Positions 60,863 through 64,000 of a stretch of 64,000 bases of DNA are shown in pieces. The first letter of the stretch is position 1. The number at the start of each line of letters is the position of its first letter. The stretch is from Klebsiella michiganensis (lineage in GTDB: Bacteria; Pseudomonadota; Gammaproteobacteria; Enterobacterales; Enterobacteriaceae). The position numbers and the translations under genes are program-made. The stretch lies in NCBI GenBank assembly GCA_000963575.1, contig CP011077.1, positions 4,278,001 through 4,342,000 on the forward strand. Reading direction: 5' to 3'. Below the pieces are notes generated by a model. It saw only the letters and a program-made list of their open reading frames with translations. It did not search any database and was not told where the DNA came from.

Positions 60863-62854
60863 TTACAGAATCGCTTTAGCCTGTTTCACCACGTTTTCAA
60901 CGGTGAAGCCAAACTCTTCGAACAGCAGTTCCGCTGGCGCAGACTCACCGAAGGTGGTCATACCAACGATAGCGCCGTTCAGGCCAACATATTTGTACCA
61001 GTAGTCTGCGATACCAGCTTCAATAGCCACACGAGCAGAAACGGCTTTCGGCAGTACGGATTCACGGTAGGCCGCATCCTGTTTGTCGAACGCGTCGGTA
61101 GACGGCATGGAAACCACGCGCGCTTTCACGCCTTCGGCAGTCAGTTTGTCCCATGCGGCAACCGCCAGCTCAACTTCAGAACCGGTAGCGATGAAGATAA
61201 GCTCTGGCTGACCAGCGCAATCTTTCAGCACGTAGCCACCGCGAGCGATGTCTTTCAGCTGCTGCTCGGTACGATCCTGCTGAGCCAGGTTCTGACGGGA
61301 AAGGATCAGGGCAGTCGGGCCATCCTGACGCTCAACGCCATACTTCCACGCTACCGCAGACTCAACCTGGTCACATGGGCGCCAGGTGCTCATGTTTGGG
61401 GTCACACGCAGGGAAGCGACCTGCTCAACCGGCTGGTGAGTCGGGCCATCTTCGCCCAGACCGATGGAGTCGTGGGTGTATACCATCACCTGACGCTGTT
61501 TCATCAGTGCAGCCATACGCACCGCGTTACGGGCGTATTCTACGAACATCAGGAAGGTAGAGGTGTACGGCAGGAAGCCACCGTGCAGGGAGATCCCGTT
61601 GGCGATAGCGGTCATACCGAATTCGCGCACGCCGTAGTGGATGTAGTTCCCGGCGGTATCTTCGTTGATCGCTTTAGAACCGGACCACAGGGTCAGGTTA
61701 GAAGGCGCCAGGTCAGCGGAGCCGCCCAGGAATTCCGGAAGCCACGGGCCAAACGCTTCGATAGCGTTCTGAGATGCTTTACGGCTGGCAATCTTGGATG
61801 GGTTAGCCTGCAGCCTGGCGATGAATTCGTTCGCTTTCGCGTCGAAGTCAGCAGGCATTTCGCCTTTCACACGGCGAGTAAACTCTGCGGCTTCCTGCGG
61901 GAAGGCTTTCGCATAAGCGGCAAACTTCTCGTTCCATGCGGCTTCTTTAGCCTGACCTGCTTCTTTCGCATCCCACTGCGCGTAGATGTCAGAAGGGATT
62001 TCGAACGGCGCGTGGTTCCAGCCCAGCGCTTCGCGGGTCAGTGCGATTTCTGCATCACCCAGCGGTGCGCCGTGAGAGTCGTGAGTACCGGCTTTGTTAG
62101 GGGAACCGAAACCGATGATGGTTTTGCACATCAGCAGGGATGGCTTGTCGGTAACCGCACGCGCTTCTTCTACCGCACGTTTGATAGCCGCGGCGTCGTG
62201 GCCGTCTACGCCGCGCACTACGTGCCAGCCGTAGGCTTCAAAGCGTTTTGCGGTATCGTCGGTGAACCAGCCTTCAACGTGGCCGTCGATGGAGATGCCG
62301 TTGTCGTCATAGAACGCAACCAGTTTACCCAGCTTCAGAGTACCTGCCAGGGAGCAAACCTCGTGAGAGATGCCTTCCATCATGCAGCCATCACCCATGA
62401 ATGCATAGGTGAAGTGGTCAACGATGTCGTGACCAGGGCGGTTGAACTGCGCCGCCAGCGTTTTCTCTGCGATAGCCATACCGACCGCGTTCGCAATACC
62501 CTGGCCCAGTGGGCCGGTCGTGGTTTCAACACCTGCGGTGTAGCCCACTTCCGGGTGGCCCGGAGTCTGAGAGTGCAACTGACGGAAGTTTTTCAGTTGT
62601 TCAATCGGCAGGTCATAACCGCTGAGGTGCAGCAGGCTGTAAATCAGCATAGAACCGTGGCCGTTGGACAGCACGAAGCGGTCGCGGTCAGCCCAGGATG
62701 GGTTCTGCGGGTTATGGTTCAGGAAATCACGCCACAGGACTTCGGCAATGTCGGCCATACCCATAGGGGCACCCGGGTGACCGGATTTGGCTTTTTGTAC
62801 TGCGTCCATGCTGAGCGCACGAATAGCATTGGCAAGCTCTTTACGAGAGGACAT
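60863..62854 (-). CDS. tktA: Transketolase 1
   Basis: A thiamine diphosphate enzyme that moves two-carbon units in the pentose phosphate pathway. It is 663 residues as in E. coli TktA. The ThDP-binding motif GDGCMMEGISHE begins near 155, and the pyrimidine-domain segment is THDSIGLGEDGPTHQP. It is the main transketolase type by context (upstream of epd). Confidence 0.97.
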   Translation of the reverse strand: MSSRKELANAIRALSMDAVQKAKSGHPGAPMGMADIAEVLWRDFLNHNPQNPSWADRDRFVLSNGHGSMLIYSLLHLSGYDLPIEQLKNFRQLHSQTPGHPEVGYTAGVETTTGPLGQGIANAVGMAIAEKTLAAQFNRPGHDIVDHFTYAFMGDGCMMEGISHEVCSLAGTLKLGKLVAFYDDNGISIDGHVEGWFTDDTAKRFEAYGWHVVRGVDGHDAAAIKRAVEEARAVTDKPSLLMCKTIIGFGSPNKAGTHDSHGAPLGDAEIALTREALGWNHAPFEIPSDIYAQWDAKEAGQAKEAAWNEKFAAYAKAFPQEAAEFTRRVKGEMPADFDAKANEFIARLQANPSKIASRKASQNAIEAFGPWLPEFLGGSADLAPSNLTLWSGSKAINEDTAGNYIHYGVREFGMTAIANGISLHGGFLPYTSTFLMFVEYARNAVRMAALMKQRQVMVYTHDSIGLGEDGPTHQPVEQVASLRVTPNMSTWRPCDQVESAVAWKYGVERQDGPTALILSRQNLAQQDRTEQQLKDIARGGYVLKDCAGQPELIFIATGSEVELAVAAWDKLTAEGVKARVVSMPSTDAFDKQDAAYRESVLPKAVSARVAIEAGIADYWYKYVGLNGAIVGMTTFGESAPAELLFEEFGFTVENVVKQAKAIL

Positions 62855-63122
62855 TTTGACTCCAGATCGGATGGTTGAAGGTCGCGCCTTGACTACGATG
62901 CGTTATGGGCTACGCCCGAAAATGTGACAACAATGTACACCAGGGGAATGGTCATGTACATGCGGCGTGCCGTTGACAGGGTAAGAAATCTCTGGATAAC
63001 GCTCGCAAGTTGCGCAACCTGATGCGCAGGCCATTTATTCTTCTTTATACTGAGTCTGGAGCCGCCTCGCCTGCGGTAAATCCGATTCTGTTTTTACCTA
63101 TTATAAAGAAAGGAAAATGGCC

Positions 63123-63881
63123 ATGAAGATGCGCCCAATATTGTTGAGCCTAAGCGTCGCTGCCCTGCTGAGCGGCTGCCAGGGAATGGATTCCAACGGG
63201 CTACTTACCTCTGGAGCCGAAGCTTTTCAGGCCTACACCCTGAGCGACGCTCAGGTGAAAACTCTCAGCGATGATGCCTGTAAGCAGCAGGACAGCAAAG
63301 CCACTATTGCTCCGACAAGCAGTCCTTACACCCAGCGGCTGAACAAGATTGCCTCCGCGCTGGGAGATAACATTAATGGCCTGCCGGTCAACTACAAGGT
63401 TTACGTGACTAAAGACGTCAACGCCTTCGCGATGGCGAACGGCTGCATCCGCGTTTACAGCGGCCTGATGGACATGATGGACGACAACGAAGTTGAAGCG
63501 GTGATTGGCCACGAAATGGGGCACGTCGCGCTGGGCCATGTAAAAAAAGGGATGCAGGTCGCGCTCGGTGCTAACGCTGCACGCGTTGCAGCGGCATCCG
63601 CAGGCGGCGTGATTGGCAATCTGTCGCAGTCTCAGCTTGGGGATTTAGGCGAAAAACTGGTGAACGCTCAGTTCTCCCAGCGCCAGGAGTCAGAAGCGGA
63701 CGACTACTCTTACGATCTGTTGCGCAAACGCGGCATTAACCCAACCGGCCTTGCCACCAGTTTCGAAAAACTGGCGAAGCTCGACGAAGGACGTCAAAGC
63801 TCAATGCTGGACGATCACCCGGCGTCGGCCGCCCGAGCCCAGCATATCCGCGACCGCATGGCGGCGGATGGAATTAAGTAA
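63123..63881 (+). CDS. loiP: Outer-membrane metalloprotease LoiP (YggG)
   Basis: An M48-family zinc protease lipoprotein. It is 252 residues from the start at 63123 (MKMRPILL), with AAGGA 8 bases upstream; the ATG two codons earlier lies too close to that box. The lipobox is LLSGC, and the zinc motif is IGHEMGHVALGH, with the third ligand in QESEADDYSY. It is induced at low osmolarity in E. coli. Confidence 0.95.
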   Translation: MKMRPILLSLSVAALLSGCQGMDSNGLLTSGAEAFQAYTLSDAQVKTLSDDACKQQDSKATIAPTSSPYTQRLNKIASALGDNINGLPVNYKVYVTKDVNAFAMANGCIRVYSGLMDMMDDNEVEAVIGHEMGHVALGHVKKGMQVALGANAARVAAASAGGVIGNLSQSQLGDLGEKLVNAQFSQRQESEADDYSYDLLRKRGINPTGLATSFEKLAKLDEGRQSSMLDDHPASAARAQHIRDRMAADGIK

Positions 63882-63884
63882 AGC

Positions 63885-63910
63885 AATACCGCCCCAAACG
63901 GGGCGGTATT
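63885..63910. terminator. Bidirectional terminator loiP/speB
   Basis: AATACCGCCCC-AAAC-GGGGCGGTATT is an 11-bp perfect stem starting four bases after the loiP stop, between convergent genes. Confidence 0.88.
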
Positions 63911-63917
63911 TAAAGGC

Positions 63918-64000
63918 TTATTCGCCCTTTTTCGCCGCCTGGATATACAGCATTTCCAGCGCCAGCGTTGCCGCAGCCAGGGCGGTGATTTCAGACTGGT
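63918..64000 (-). CDS. speB: Agmatinase, C-terminal end only
   Basis: Translation of the last 83 bases on the minus strand gives SEITALAAATLALEM and LYIQAAKKGE before the stop. This is the C-terminus of SpeB, which makes putrescine from agmatine, in the place expected from the E. coli order. The rest is beyond the window. Confidence 0.9.
   Translation of the reverse strand, partial: QSEITALAAATLALEMLYIQAAKKGE

Noticed and set aside
61436..62878. A 480-codon plus-strand frame across tktA
   Set aside because: Antisense shadow of tktA; no signal, motif or ribosome site supports it.

Overview
The window is chromosomal DNA from a member of the Enterobacteriaceae, close to Enterobacter, Cedecea, Kosakonia and similar genera. 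From lysS to speB the gene order is nearly that of Escherichia coli (lysS-prfB-recJ-dsbC-xerD-fldB-ygfX-sdhE-ygfZ-yqfA ... bglA ... ygfF-gcvPHT-ubiI-ubiH-pepP-ygfB/zapA-ssrS-ygfA-serA-rpiA-argP-yggE-argO-mscS ... fbaA-pgk-epd-tktA-loiP-speB), and the protein lengths mostly match residue for residue. The genus cannot be fixed from the sequence alone.

Layout. (1) Positions 1-10440 are a genomic island that has a P4-type integrase next to tRNA-Gly(CCC) at 10542-10615. Its visible cargo is the tail of one arsA (+), a complete arsRDABC arsenic operon on the minus strand facing it tail to tail, and a low-GC SIR2-HerA anti-phage pair. The far end of the island lies beyond base 1. (2) 10703-15239 holds the cell-wall amidase activator actS (ygeR) and a four-gene catabolic cluster (MFS transporter, RraA-like lyase, nitrilase-fold amidase, GntR regulator) with a palindromic operator in front. 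(3) 15324-24699 is core: translation (lysS, and prfB with its autoregulatory frameshift), DNA repair and recombination (recJ, xerD), the periplasmic isomerase dsbC, fldB, the FAD-assembly factor sdhE and ygfZ. (4) 24875-27838 holds an HD-domain phosphohydrolase, an RpiR regulator and bglA. (5) 28032-32052, between bglA and ygfF, is accessory: a two-component system divergent from a cytochrome b, a Tat-exported sulfite-oxidase-fold molybdoenzyme and a small periplasmic protein made of Met-x-Lys-Asp-x repeats. Two inverted copies of a ~97-bp repeat bracket this block plus ygfF. (6) 32096-49595 is core metabolism: glycine cleavage, ubiquinone hydroxylation, 6S RNA, serine and pentose-phosphate enzymes, arginine export and the mechanosensitive channel MscS. 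(7) 49767-56725 is a tdcABCDE operon for anaerobic threonine fermentation, sitting between mscS and fbaA rather than at its E. coli locus. (8) 57126-64000 is glycolysis and pentose phosphate (fbaA, pgk, epd, tktA), then loiP and the end of speB.

The most interesting block is region 5. A membrane cytochrome, a molybdoenzyme predicted to be tethered to the outer face of the inner membrane and a methionine-dense periplasmic protein look like one redox unit, with the methionine residues as a renewable oxidant sink, under a dedicated two-component system. The second is the island, which pairs metal resistance with phage defence and carries two dissimilar arsA genes, one of them lacking a metalloid-binding cysteine.
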